64,000 bases of DNA from Tenacibaculum sp. SZ-18 (GTDB lineage Bacteria > Bacteroidota > Bacteroidia > Flavobacteriales > Flavobacteriaceae). The notes under the pieces were generated by a model. That model was not told the DNA's origin. It ran no database searches and was given only the letters and a program-made list of their open reading frames with translations. The stretch covers positions 2,091,777 to 2,155,776 of the forward strand of contig NZ_CP019335.1 in NCBI RefSeq assembly GCF_002813915.1, given 5' to 3'. How positions within the stretch are numbered: the stretch's first letter is position 1; each line of letters opens with the position of its first letter. Position numbers and translations under genes: made by a program. Positions 18,061 through 27,023 of this stretch are shown in pieces.

Positions 18061-18807
18061 ATGAAAAAAATAGTAGTCAAACGTTTTTTAGCACATTTTA
18101 ATTTACTTCCTTTAGTAGAGCAATTGAATTTTTATCGTCAAAAATTTAAAAACAAGGAAAGTAATAAAGCCTTCAAAAAAAATAATCCTGACGTAAAGTT
18201 ACCTCCAGACTTTTATATCTATGAAACTTTTCAACTCAACTATGAAAAGTTCTATACAAATGGAATTCCAACGGCTGAATGGTTAGTAGATCATGTTTCT
18301 GAATTTAAAAAGTTAGAAAATTCTAGGATTCTTGACTGGGGTTGTGGTACGGGAAGAATATTACGCCATTTACCAATAATTGCAGGTAATACGAACGAAT
18401 ATTTTGGATGTGACTATAATCCTAAATATGTAAAATAGTATTCTGAAAATATATAATATTGAATGTACACTAAATCTAGTTGCTCCTGCTCCATCTTGTC
18501 AAATAGGTAATTCGATTTAATTTATGAAATGTGAGCATTCACATATTTCTTTTTGTGTAAGTACAATTGGCTCAAAGAGCTTTACAGAATTAAAAAACCA
18601 AATGGCATGTTATTCTTTACCATTCAAAGGTATACACAGCAATTCGATTTATATGAAAAAGACAGAAACCGATTGTTCTTATTCCTAATAAACAGCTTCT
18701 TTCGTGAAGGAAATACCTAAGAAAATAAATTAGACGTGTTGCACCATATTTTAGAGAGAAATAACCAATGGAAAAACGCAATAAACTTGTGGGAATTAAA
18801 AATAAAA
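18061..18807 (+). pseudogene. Decayed class I SAM-dependent methyltransferase
   Basis: An intact-looking start (ATG at 18061) leads to 125 residues ending in a TAG at 18436. They include the SAM-binding motif ILDWGCGTGRILRHL and the acidic strand end FGCDYNP. Family-like sequence continues after the stop in shifting frames: NIECTLNLVAPAPS near 18459, LYRIKKPNGMLFFTIQ near 18580-18630, and a final segment up to about 18805 with several stops. It is therefore a gene broken by a nonsense codon and at least two frameshifts, not a short protein. The substrate was probably a sugar or lipid group, which cannot be decided. A strong hairpin terminator follows directly. Confidence 0.8.
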
Positions 18808-18833
18808 AGTTCCTGAAAAATCAGGAACTTTTT
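18804..18833. terminator. Bidirectional hairpin terminator
   Basis: A perfect 13-bp stem (18804-18816 with 18821-18833, loop AAAA) with A-rich and T-rich ends serves the methyltransferase remnant on plus and the SulP gene on minus. Confidence 0.85.
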
Positions 18834-18835
18834 AT

Positions 18836-20464
18836 TTAAAATTTATATTCATTCAAAGGTTTTGGAAACGCTTCTGGATTTGCAGCTAAATGATATCTTG
18901 GATCGTCAACATCTTCAATTATTACATTATGAAATTTATCACTAGCCTTATACATTAACACTTTACAATCTTCACTTAAGTGTTTTAATTTAATAGTTTT
19001 TCCAGCAGATTGATACTTCTCAACTAAGACAAATAATGCTTCTAATGCAGAATGATCTGAAATTCTACTTTCCACAAAATCGATAAGTACATTATCAGGA
19101 TCATTTTTTACATCAAACTTTTCATTAAAGGAAGAAATACTCCCAAAGAAAAGAGGTCCCCAAATTTCATAAACTTTGGTACCATCTTCTCTCATTCTTT
19201 TGCGAGCTCTAATCATTTTAGCATTCTCCCAAGAGAAAACTAATGCACTTACAATAACACCGGCAATTACGGCTATTGCTAAATCGAAAATAACCGTAAG
19301 TGATGAAACTAAAATTAATACGATTAAATCTGCAAGTGGAATTTTATTAGCTATTCTAAAACTACTCCAAGCAAATGTTCCTATAACCACCATGAACATA
19401 ACGCCTACTAAAGCTGCTATTGGAACTTGTTCAATTAAAGAGGAAGCAAATAGAATAAACATCAATAAGAAAACTGCAGCTGTTATTCCAGAAAGTCTTC
19501 CACGTCCACCGCCTTTTATATTAATAATAGATTGACCAATCATAGCACAACCTCCCATTCCACCAAATAAACCAGTAATAATATTAGCTCCTCCTTGAGC
19601 TAAACACTCACGGTTTGAGTTTCCTCTAGTTTCAGTAATATCATCAATTAAATTTAATGTCATTAAACTTTCAATTAATCCAATAGCAGCTAAGATTAAG
19701 GCATACGGAAAAATAAATGTGAAAGTTTCAAAGTTTAAAGGAATTTTAGTGAATGTTTCTAAAACTGGAACAGGAAAACTACCTTTTAATCCTTCTCCTC
19801 CACCTTCTCTAATAAAAGATCCAACTGTAGCCATATCTAATCCACCAAAAATCACAATAGCAGAAACTACTAATATTGCGATTAATGCTTCTGGTAATTT
19901 TTTTGTTGCTTTAATTTTTGGTAATCCCCACATAATTAGCATTGTTAATCCAACAAATCCAATCATTAAAAACAATTCTGCTCCTTGTAACCAAATTTTT
20001 TCTCCAGAAACTTTCTTGGTAAACATTCCCAATTGAGACAAAAAGATAACAATTGCCAAACCATTTACGAATCCCATCATTACAGGATGTGGAATTAAAC
20101 GAACAAATTTACCAAGTTTAAACACTCCAGCTAACATTTGTATAACTCCCATTAATATTACCGTTAAAAACAAGTAATACAAACCAAGATTCTCTCCTGC
20201 CGCTACCATCGCATTTCCTTCTGCCACTAAATTTACCATTACAACTGCTAGTGCACCTGTTGCTCCAGAAATCATTCCTGGTCTTCCCCCAAAAATCGAA
20301 GTAATTAAACCAATCATAAAAGCTGCATATAATCCCACTAAAGGATCAACACCTGCTACAAATGCAAATGCTACAGCTTCTGGAACTAATGCAAGTGCAA
20401 CTGTAATTCCAGATAAAACATCATTTCTAATATTCCCTACTCGTTTGGTAATAAACTCAGCCAT
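18836..20464 (-). CDS. SulP family inorganic anion transporter
   Basis: The protein has about 542 residues. The membrane part spans roughly residues 10-410 with the family pattern ALALVPEAVAFAFVAGV near the N-terminus, GLYAAFMIGLITSIFGG and GGMGGCAMIGQSIINIKGGGRGRLSG, followed by a C-terminal STAS domain (about 440-530: VLIDFVESRISDHSALEAL). SulP proteins carry sulfate, bicarbonate or other anions across the inner membrane; the substrate is not predictable here. The ATG at 20464 (MAEFITKR) is chosen over a TTG at 20494. It is divergent from pyrR. No carbonic anhydrase gene, a common SulP partner, is next to it. Confidence 0.9.
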   Translation of the reverse strand: MAEFITKRVGNIRNDVLSGITVALALVPEAVAFAFVAGVDPLVGLYAAFMIGLITSIFGGRPGMISGATGALAVVMVNLVAEGNAMVAAGENLGLYYLFLTVILMGVIQMLAGVFKLGKFVRLIPHPVMMGFVNGLAIVIFLSQLGMFTKKVSGEKIWLQGAELFLMIGFVGLTMLIMWGLPKIKATKKLPEALIAILVVSAIVIFGGLDMATVGSFIREGGGEGLKGSFPVPVLETFTKIPLNFETFTFIFPYALILAAIGLIESLMTLNLIDDITETRGNSNRECLAQGGANIITGLFGGMGGCAMIGQSIINIKGGGRGRLSGITAAVFLLMFILFASSLIEQVPIAALVGVMFMVVIGTFAWSSFRIANKIPLADLIVLILVSSLTVIFDLAIAVIAGVIVSALVFSWENAKMIRARKRMREDGTKVYEIWGPLFFGSISSFNEKFDVKNDPDNVLIDFVESRISDHSALEALFVLVEKYQSAGKTIKLKHLSEDCKVLMYKASDKFHNVIIEDVDDPRYHLAANPEAFPKPLNEYKF

Positions 20465-20538
20465 AATTGTTTTCTTAATTTTAAAAGAGCGCAAATATAG
20501 ATATTATTTCAACGTTAAAGGTTTCTTAAAGTTTAATT

Positions 20539-20568
20539 TTGCCCTGAGGCATTTTTGTACTACTTTTG
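20539..20568 (+). promoter_or_regulatory. Promoter of the pyrR-pyrB operon
   Basis: TTG at 20539-20541 and TACTTTTG at 20561-20568 are separated by exactly 19 bp, the ideal Bacteroidota housekeeping promoter. The pyrR ATG is 35 bp further on, too short a leader for an attenuator with terminator and antiterminator. Confidence 0.8.
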
Positions 20569-20603
20569 AATATTGAAACTATCATGCAAATTGATAGCAT
20601 AAA

Positions 20604-21158
20604 ATGAGCAGAAAAACACTACTTACTTCTAAAGAAATCGAAATTATTCTGCATCGACTAGCGTGCCAGCTAATCGAAAATCATAACGACTTTTCTAATA
20701 CTGTTTTGATTGGTTTACAACCAAGAGGCACTTTTTTAGCTGAACGCTTAAAAATGATTTTAGTAAAAGAGTATGGCATTGAAAATCTTAAATTAGGATT
20801 ATTAGACATTACTTTTTACCGTGATGATTTCAGAAGGAAGAATGAACCTTTAGAAGCTACTCCAACAAAAATTGATTTTTTGATTGAAAATAAGAAAGTC
20901 GTCATTATTGATGATGTATTATACTCAGGAAGAAGCGTAAGATCAGCATTAACGGCATTACAAGCTTTTGGAAGACCAATAAGTATTGAATTGTTAGTCT
21001 TAATAGATCGTAGATTTAGTAGGCATTTACCTATTCAACCAAATTATCGGGGAAGACAAGTAGATGCTATTAATGAAGAAAAAGTATTAGTAAACTGGAA
21101 AGACACACATTCAAAAGACGAAATATACTTAGTACCTAAAAACTCTAAGAAAGAATAA
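20604..21158 (+). CDS. pyrR: PyrR: pyrimidine regulator/uracil phosphoribosyltransferase
   Basis: The 184-residue phosphoribosyltransferase fold has the PRPP loop VVIIDDVLYSGRSVRSAL near residue 98-115 and the PyrR-typical N-terminus RKTLLTSKEIEIILHRLACQL and IGLQPRGTFLAERL. PyrR converts uracil and PRPP to UMP and in Firmicutes binds pyr mRNA. Here the short leader shows no PyrR-binding hairpin that I can recognise, so an enzymatic role or a different regulatory target is possible. It starts the operon with pyrB, 2 bp apart, which fits pyrimidine metabolism. Confidence 0.93.
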   Translation: MSRKTLLTSKEIEIILHRLACQLIENHNDFSNTVLIGLQPRGTFLAERLKMILVKEYGIENLKLGLLDITFYRDDFRRKNEPLEATPTKIDFLIENKKVVIIDDVLYSGRSVRSALTALQAFGRPISIELLVLIDRRFSRHLPIQPNYRGRQVDAINEEKVLVNWKDTHSKDEIYLVPKNSKKE

Positions 21159-21160
21159 TA

Positions 21161-22093
21161 ATGAAGCAGTTAAGTGTAGAACATTTATTAGGAATTAAAT
21201 ATCTAAACAAAAATGATTTAGAGCTAATATTTGAAACCGCAGCTCATTTTAAAGAAGTAATTAATCGACCGATTAAAAAAGTTCCTTCTCTTAGAGATAT
21301 TACGATAGCTAACTTATTTTTTGAAAACAGTACGCGTACCAAATTATCCTTTGAATTAGCGGAAAAACGTTTATCTGCTGATGTAATCAACTTTTCTGCT
21401 GGACAATCTTCTGTCAAAAAAGGAGAAACTCTTATTGACACAGTAAACAATATTTTATCTATGAAAGTTGATATTGTGGTTATGCGTCATGGAAATGTTG
21501 GTGCTGGAGTTTTCCTCTCAAAACATGTTGACGCGAAAATTGTAAATGCTGGTGACGGAACGCATGAGCATCCTACTCAAGCCCTTTTAGATAGTTTTTC
21601 TATGAGAAATGCTTTAAACTCTAATTTAAAAGGAAAAAAGATTGTTATTGTAGGAGATATTTTACATTCAAGAGTAGCGTTATCAAATATATTTGCCCTT
21701 CAATTACAAGGAGCACAAGTAAAAGTTTGCGGACCAACTACTTTGATTCCAAGATTTTTATCGAGTTTAGGTGTTGAGATAGAAACAAACTTAAAAAAAG
21801 CTCTTGAATGGTGTGATGTTGCAAATGTATTACGTGTACAGCATGAAAGAATGGATATTAAATACTTCCCTTCCACACGAGAATACACACAACTTTTCGG
21901 TATTAATAAAGAAATATTAGATAATCTTGGCAAAGATATTGTTATAATGCATCCAGGACCTATTAACAGAGGTGTTGAATTAACAAGTGATGTAGCAGAT
22001 AGTAAACAGTCTATCATACTTAATCAAGTAGAAAACGGAGTTGCCGTAAGAATGGCTGTTATTTATTTGTTAGCGCAACAAATAAAAAGATAG
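21161..22093 (+). CDS. pyrB: Aspartate carbamoyltransferase catalytic chain
   Basis: It condenses carbamoyl phosphate with aspartate in de novo pyrimidine synthesis. The 310-residue protein has the carbamoyl phosphate motif FFENSTRTKLSFELA, the GDGTHEHPTQALLD segment, VGDILHSRVALSN and the C-terminal aspartate-binding MHPGPINRGVEL, as expected for a complete catalytic chain. No pyrI regulatory subunit is next to it, as is common outside enterobacteria. The gene is 2 bp after pyrR and 5 bp before a STAS-like gene. Confidence 0.96.
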   Translation: MKQLSVEHLLGIKYLNKNDLELIFETAAHFKEVINRPIKKVPSLRDITIANLFFENSTRTKLSFELAEKRLSADVINFSAGQSSVKKGETLIDTVNNILSMKVDIVVMRHGNVGAGVFLSKHVDAKIVNAGDGTHEHPTQALLDSFSMRNALNSNLKGKKIVIVGDILHSRVALSNIFALQLQGAQVKVCGPTTLIPRFLSSLGVEIETNLKKALEWCDVANVLRVQHERMDIKYFPSTREYTQLFGINKEILDNLGKDIVIMHPGPINRGVELTSDVADSKQSIILNQVENGVAVRMAVIYLLAQQIKR

Positions 22094-22098
22094 TTATT

Positions 22099-22431
22099 AT
22101 GAAAATCGAACATAAAGAAGGATATGTATTAATTAGCTCTGAAGAATTTTCTTTCTCAGAATTTTTCACTTTTTTTTCTAATCAACATAAAGATTTAACA
22201 AAAAACAACGTTATTATCAACATTTCATCGAATCTTGTTGCAAATGAGGAGGAAATTTCGTTATTTTTGGAATATGCTGATATACATCGAAAAAACGGCA
22301 CATCTTTTATTGTTGTATATCAAAATGTTGACATGGATAAGTTCCCTGAGATATTTAACATTGTTCCTACATTACAGGAAGCAGAAGACGTGTTAGAAAT
22401 GGAAAATATTCAAAGAGATTTAGGTTTTTAA
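22099..22431 (+). CDS. Small STAS-like protein
   Basis: The 110-residue protein has no signal peptide or membrane segment. Its predicted order of strands and helices (EGYVLISSEE, NNVIINISSNL, GTSFIVVYQ, IVPTLQEAEDVLEME) resembles the anti-sigma-antagonist/STAS fold, including the closing TLQEAEDVL segment typical of such proteins. Orthologues commonly sit just before rnz in Flavobacteriia and are often carried along with its name. The gene belongs to the pyrR-pyrB-...-rnz run. Function is not established. Confidence 0.6.
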   Translation: MKIEHKEGYVLISSEEFSFSEFFTFFSNQHKDLTKNNVIINISSNLVANEEEISLFLEYADIHRKNGTSFIVVYQNVDMDKFPEIFNIVPTLQEAEDVLEMENIQRDLGF

Positions 22432-22452
22432 TGATTAACATCCCCTTAAAAT

Positions 22453-22773
22453 ATGATAAAAAAACTACTTTTTATCCTTACTATTATGTGTGCTTCATTG
22501 CTTTTTTCACAGGAAAAATCAGTGAATAAATTGGTGGCATCACCAAATCCTTTTTACAATTCAACCACTATAACTTTTAACTCAACTACCCAACAAGAAG
22601 TTTTGATTAGTGTTAGAAATATACTTGGAAAGACAGTTTTTACGAAGAAAGTTTCAGCTCATCGTGGAAAAAATGAGCTTCCTTTTAAAAGAAATGATTT
22701 AAGTTCAGGCATGTACATCTACGCAATTCAAACCGGAAAAGAAGTAATTTCTAAACGTTTTGTAATTAGATGA
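22453..22773 (+). CDS. Minimal T9SS type A sorting-domain protein
   Basis: The 106-residue product is a signal peptide (MIKKLLFILTIMCASLLFSQ) followed almost at once by a type A C-terminal sorting domain. The domain is recognised by ASPNPFYNSTTITFNS, VLISVRNILGKTVFTK, GKNELPFKRNDLSSGMYIY and the terminal SKRFVIR. There is virtually no passenger domain, whereas most cargo is hundreds of residues long. It could be a decayed cargo gene or a small exported protein in its own right. It overlaps rnz by 4 bp (ATGA), which suggests coupled translation and argues that it is expressed. Confidence 0.85.
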   Translation: MIKKLLFILTIMCASLLFSQEKSVNKLVASPNPFYNSTTITFNSTTQQEVLISVRNILGKTVFTKKVSAHRGKNELPFKRNDLSSGMYIYAIQTGKEVISKRFVIR

Positions 22774-23708
22774 GTTTAAAATTAACAGTATTAGGCTGCC
22801 ATTCAGCCACACCACGAGTAAATGCACATCCCACCTCGCAGTATTTAGATATAAATAACAGACATTTTTTGATTGATTGCGGTGAAGGAACACAGCGTCA
22901 AATGCGAAAATATAAAGTAGGATTTTCAAAAATTAATCAGATTTTTATTTCTCATCTACACGGTGATCATTTCTTTGGTTTAATTGGTTTACTTTCAACT
23001 TTCGGAATATTAAATCGAGAAAAGGACTTGCATATATATGGCCCCAAGGGTATAAAACAAATTACCGAATTACAACTAAAACTATCAATGTCTCATGTGA
23101 AATATAAAATTGTATTTCACGAGTTAACTTCTACTACAAGTGAATTGATTTTTGAAGATGATAAAGTTTCTGTTCATACCATACCTTTGAATCATAGAGT
23201 GTATACTAACGGTTATTTATTTAGAGAAAAGCCCAAATCAAGAAATCTACATTTAGACAATATTAAACAATACGATGAAATCGAAATTTGTGATTATCAC
23301 AATCTTAAAGCTGGTAAAGATTTCATGTTGCGTTCGGGAGAAATAATTGCTAACGAAGAATTAACAATTGCTCCTGAAAACCCTAAAAGTTTTGCATTTT
23401 GTAGTGATACAATGTTTAAACCAGATATTATACCTATCATAAAAAATGTTGATATTTTATATCATGAAGCAACTTTCTTAAAAGAATTAGAACATCTTTG
23501 TGAAAGGACAAAACATTCTACAGCTGAACAAGCGGCAATTATTGCCAAAGAAGCAGCCGTAGGTAAATTAATTATTGGACATTATTCAAGTAGATATTCC
23601 GACATTGAACTCTTCAAAAAAGAAGCTCAAACTGTTTTTCAAAGTGTTGAATTAGCAAGGGTTGGAGGAGTTTTTACTTGTTCTTCAAAAGTACCTGCAC
23701 ACGTTTAA
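22770..23708 (+). CDS. rnz: Ribonuclease Z
   Basis: This metallo-beta-lactamase-fold endonuclease trims the 3' end of tRNA precursors. The 312-residue protein has the first zinc motif SHLHGDHFFG near residues 61-70, the GCHSATPRVNAHPTS N-terminus of RNase Z, FCSDTMFKPDI with the bridging aspartate, and HSTAEQAAIIAKEA followed by GHYSSRYSD with the last histidines. These are the expected features of the short, bacterial RNase Z. It closes the operon that begins at pyrR. Confidence 0.93.
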   Translation: MSLKLTVLGCHSATPRVNAHPTSQYLDINNRHFLIDCGEGTQRQMRKYKVGFSKINQIFISHLHGDHFFGLIGLLSTFGILNREKDLHIYGPKGIKQITELQLKLSMSHVKYKIVFHELTSTTSELIFEDDKVSVHTIPLNHRVYTNGYLFREKPKSRNLHLDNIKQYDEIEICDYHNLKAGKDFMLRSGEIIANEELTIAPENPKSFAFCSDTMFKPDIIPIIKNVDILYHEATFLKELEHLCERTKHSTAEQAAIIAKEAAVGKLIIGHYSSRYSDIELFKKEAQTVFQSVELARVGGVFTCSSKVPAHV

Positions 23709-23831
23709 TTACTAGTTTTTCTGTTATATTGATTTTGTTAAGAATTCGTTAAACACTGTTAACGGAAGTAACGAAACTCATCTTCCTGTAGTCTTTTATG
23801 CATTGAAGAACTACAACAAATAACATAAGAA

Positions 23832-26237
23832 ATGAGGAAAATTTTATTATTACTTGTATTAGCCTTAAGTACAAGTACAATTGCGCAAATGAAAAAAGAA
23901 AATCTACCCAAACCAGGGAAAATTTCAGGAAAAATTATAGACAAATTATCGAAAGAACCATTACCATATGTGAATATTATCATTCGCGATACAGCAAAAA
24001 AAGTTTTAACAGGTGGTATCACTGATGAAAAAGGGATATTTAACGTTCGTAAAATCCCAGAAGGAAAAAGTATTGTTGAAATACAATTTATAGGATACAA
24101 AACTGTAAGCAGAGATATTATAATTGAATCTAAAAATAGAAATATTAAATTAGGCACCATCACACTAGAAGAAGATTCTACAACACTGGAAGAAGTTGAA
24201 GTTAGAGCTGAAACATCAACGGTTGTGCAGAAAGTAGATCGTAAAGTAATTAATGTTGGTAAAGATTTAACCTCTGCCGGAGCAACAGCCTCTGAATTAT
24301 TAAATAATGTTCAATCGGTTAGTGTTGATAGCCAAACTGGAAATATTAGTTTGAGAGGAAACGAAAATGTTCGTGTATTAGTTGATGGAAGACCAACAAA
24401 TATTCCTGCCGCTCAATTACTAAAACAATTGCCTTCATCTTCGATAAAAAGTGTTGAATTAATTACAAATCCATCTGCTAAATACAACCCAGAAGGAATG
24501 AGCGGAATTATTAACATCATTCTAAACAAAAATGCCAATATGGGATTCAATGGTTCAATAAATACTGGTATTGAAACTGGACATTATGTACGTTACAACG
24601 CTTCTACAAACATGAACTATAAGACGGGAAAAGTGAACTTCTTCGGTAATTATGGCTTTAATGGTGGTGATCGTTTTAATTTTGGATTTATCAACAGAGA
24701 TGGAGTAAACTTTCAAGATTTTTTATTCAAGAATGAAAATGAATCTCATTTGTTTAAAATTGGAGCTGATGTATACATTGATGATAGAAATACTTTTTCA
24801 TTCTATACAACTCAAAACTGGTCGGTTAATAATACAAATGGTAGGGTTTTAGTAAACGATGCTTCAAACACATTAATTAGCAACGCACCTAACAGACAAG
24901 ATAATAATGGTCATAACCAAACTTACAATGTAAACTTTAAACACGATTTTGACAAGAAAGGTCACAACATTGAATTCGAATCAACTTACTCAGTAAATGA
25001 TTCTCCACAATTATTAGTGAATAATGATTTATTGAATCCAACAGATAATGAATTAAATTATTTCAATGATATTAATAATGAAAGAGATAACATTTTAATC
25101 AATTTAGATTATACGAACCCAATTTCTGAAAAAGGAAAATTAGAATTAGGATTAGAATACCGTGCTGACGGAACTGATAACACAAATGTGACTAACCAAG
25201 CTAATTTTAATAATTCCTCGTTTAGCTATGACAGAAAAATCTTTTCTGGATATGTAAATTACGGTCATACATTCGGTAAAGTAACGATGCAATTAGGAGC
25301 AAGATTAGAACAATTTAATATTGATGGAATTTTCAACGTAGAAACAATTGAAACAGAAACAGTAACGGATGATATATTTACCATTTATCCATCAGCTTTT
25401 TTCACATATAATCCATCTGAAAAGAATCAATTTCAATTAAGTTATAGTAAACGTGTTGATAGACCAAACATTCAACAAGTTAATCCAATCAGAGAATGGA
25501 GTACGCCTTTAATTACTTCAGTTGGTAATGAGAACTTATTACCTCAATTTACAAATTCAATTGAAGTAAATTATACAAGAAAAATTAAAGGAGGTTCTAT
25601 TACAGTAGGAACATTTTACAGAAATATTAATGATGTAATTTCTAGAGTAACTTATAAAGATCCAGCTGATCCATCAAATATTCGTCAGATTTTAACATTT
25701 CAAAACTTTGATGACACTGACGCTTATGGAGTTGAGTTATCTTCTAACTACAGAATCGCAAAATGGTGGAGAGCAAATGCAAGCATGGATTTCTATTCTC
25801 AGAAGCAATTTGGAATAGCTGACTTATCAAATCCATCGGCACCTAGATTAGAGGTGCAAAATGAAGTGTTTAACGCTAGAATCAGCAACAGTTTTACAGT
25901 TTCTGAAAGGTTGAGATTACAATTATTTGCGATGTATCGTGGTTCAGTTGAAGATATTCAATGGAAAGTTGACCCTATGAAAATGGTAAATATAGGAGCT
26001 AATTATACCGTATTCGGAGGTAAAGGAAACGTGACATTTAGAGTTAACGATATTTTTAACACTATGCAGTTTCAATTTGCATCAGATAATCCATTCACTC
26101 AAAACGGAAAATTTAAGTGGGAAAGTAGAACTGCTTACCTAGGATTTAACTACAGATTTGGTGGTGGTAAGAACAAAGCTAAATCAAGAAGAAGAAGAGA
26201 CAATAATGAAAAAGAAGAAGGTGGTGGATTCTTTTAA
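23832..26237 (+). CDS. Outer-membrane TonB-dependent-receptor-like beta-barrel protein
   Basis: The 801-residue protein has a signal peptide (MRKILLLLVLALSTSTIAQ). A CarboxypepD_reg-like beta-sandwich follows (about 30-115: GKISGKIIDKLSKEPLPYVN, EGKSIVEIQFIGYK), then a plug domain (about 135-225: LNNVQSVSVDSQTGNISLRG, VLVDGRPTN). The rest is a C-terminal OMP_b-brl_3 barrel ending in FNYRFGGG plus a short basic/acidic tail. The layout is common in Flavobacteriia and usually links to uptake of an unknown ligand or a barrel-structure role. No SusD partner is adjacent. It is followed by a strong terminator. The substrate is unknown. Confidence 0.88.
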   Translation: MRKILLLLVLALSTSTIAQMKKENLPKPGKISGKIIDKLSKEPLPYVNIIIRDTAKKVLTGGITDEKGIFNVRKIPEGKSIVEIQFIGYKTVSRDIIIESKNRNIKLGTITLEEDSTTLEEVEVRAETSTVVQKVDRKVINVGKDLTSAGATASELLNNVQSVSVDSQTGNISLRGNENVRVLVDGRPTNIPAAQLLKQLPSSSIKSVELITNPSAKYNPEGMSGIINIILNKNANMGFNGSINTGIETGHYVRYNASTNMNYKTGKVNFFGNYGFNGGDRFNFGFINRDGVNFQDFLFKNENESHLFKIGADVYIDDRNTFSFYTTQNWSVNNTNGRVLVNDASNTLISNAPNRQDNNGHNQTYNVNFKHDFDKKGHNIEFESTYSVNDSPQLLVNNDLLNPTDNELNYFNDINNERDNILINLDYTNPISEKGKLELGLEYRADGTDNTNVTNQANFNNSSFSYDRKIFSGYVNYGHTFGKVTMQLGARLEQFNIDGIFNVETIETETVTDDIFTIYPSAFFTYNPSEKNQFQLSYSKRVDRPNIQQVNPIREWSTPLITSVGNENLLPQFTNSIEVNYTRKIKGGSITVGTFYRNINDVISRVTYKDPADPSNIRQILTFQNFDDTDAYGVELSSNYRIAKWWRANASMDFYSQKQFGIADLSNPSAPRLEVQNEVFNARISNSFTVSERLRLQLFAMYRGSVEDIQWKVDPMKMVNIGANYTVFGGKGNVTFRVNDIFNTMQFQFASDNPFTQNGKFKWESRTAYLGFNYRFGGGKNKAKSRRRRDNNEKEEGGGFF

Positions 26238-26270
26238 TTGAAGGGTAAAAGATTAGTTAAATCACCAAAG

Positions 26271-26298
26271 AAAAGCCGAAGTATATACTTCGGCTTTT
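26271..26298. terminator. Bidirectional hairpin terminator
   Basis: A perfect palindrome (14 bp per arm, AAAAGCCGAAGTAT and its complement) lies between the convergent receptor gene and the C1q-like gene. It ends with T-runs on both strands. Confidence 0.85.
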
Positions 26299-26300
26299 TG

Positions 26301-26948
26301 TTATTTTATTTTAGTTATTCCTATATTCATAAATCTTCCATTTAAAGTAATTCCAGCATTCAATACGTATCGTATACTGATTTGATCATTAGCATTTAAA
26401 TTATACATTAAAACACCTGTTCCACCCCACCAGTCTGTTGATGGTAAACTTGTAAATCCTCTTGTTAAGTATCCCATTAATCCTCCATTTCTAAAAGCTC
26501 CAATAATATACTTCGTATTTCCTGCTGGCATATTAGATGTAGACAACTCAGCACTAATTAAATAAATTCCTGCTTCTGAAACTCTAATAGTACCATCACT
26601 TATAACAGTATATAAATCTGAATCTATGGATTGTACATGAGACCCGTTTATTGGAAAGTTAAAGTATGTATCCGTAGCATTGGGTAATGTGTAACCACCA
26701 GTTCTATTTAAAACTATTGTATTTAAAGAACTTGGTTCATTCAAAGGATTCCATTCAGAACCATTAAAATAAAAGAATTTCTTATCATTAGTACTATAGG
26801 CAATAATACTTTCTATTGGATTAGTTATTGCTTGAATTTGAGCTGTTGTTCCACTTGGAAAACCAGATACAGGTACACCTGGTAATACCTGTGAGCTTAA
26901 TGTCAAAGAACCAATTAATAATAAACTTAACAATATTAAATCCTTCAT
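26301..26948 (-). CDS. Secreted C1q/TNF-like jelly-roll protein
   Basis: The 215-residue protein has a signal peptide (MKDLILLSLLLIGSLTLSSQ) and an N-terminal region typical of Bacteroidota surface-repeat proteins (SGTTAQIQAITNPIESIIAYST, read with NGSEWNPL). Its C-terminal 130 residues have the periodic strands of a C1q/TNF-like fold (GTIRVSEAGIYLISAELST, LMYNLNANDQISIRYVLN). The final GITKIK closes the barrel. There is no sorting domain. It stands alone between the receptor and the efflux operon, so the context gives no clue to its role. Confidence 0.65.
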   Translation of the reverse strand: MKDLILLSLLLIGSLTLSSQVLPGVPVSGFPSGTTAQIQAITNPIESIIAYSTNDKKFFYFNGSEWNPLNEPSSLNTIVLNRTGGYTLPNATDTYFNFPINGSHVQSIDSDLYTVISDGTIRVSEAGIYLISAELSTSNMPAGNTKYIIGAFRNGGLMGYLTRGFTSLPSTDWWGGTGVLMYNLNANDQISIRYVLNAGITLNGRFMNIGITKIK

Positions 26949-27023
26949 TTTAACTAAATTTCTTAAAGAAGATAAAACTTTTCAATCTTATATCAAAAAA
27001 AAGAAGTTTTTTCTTTGGCTTTT

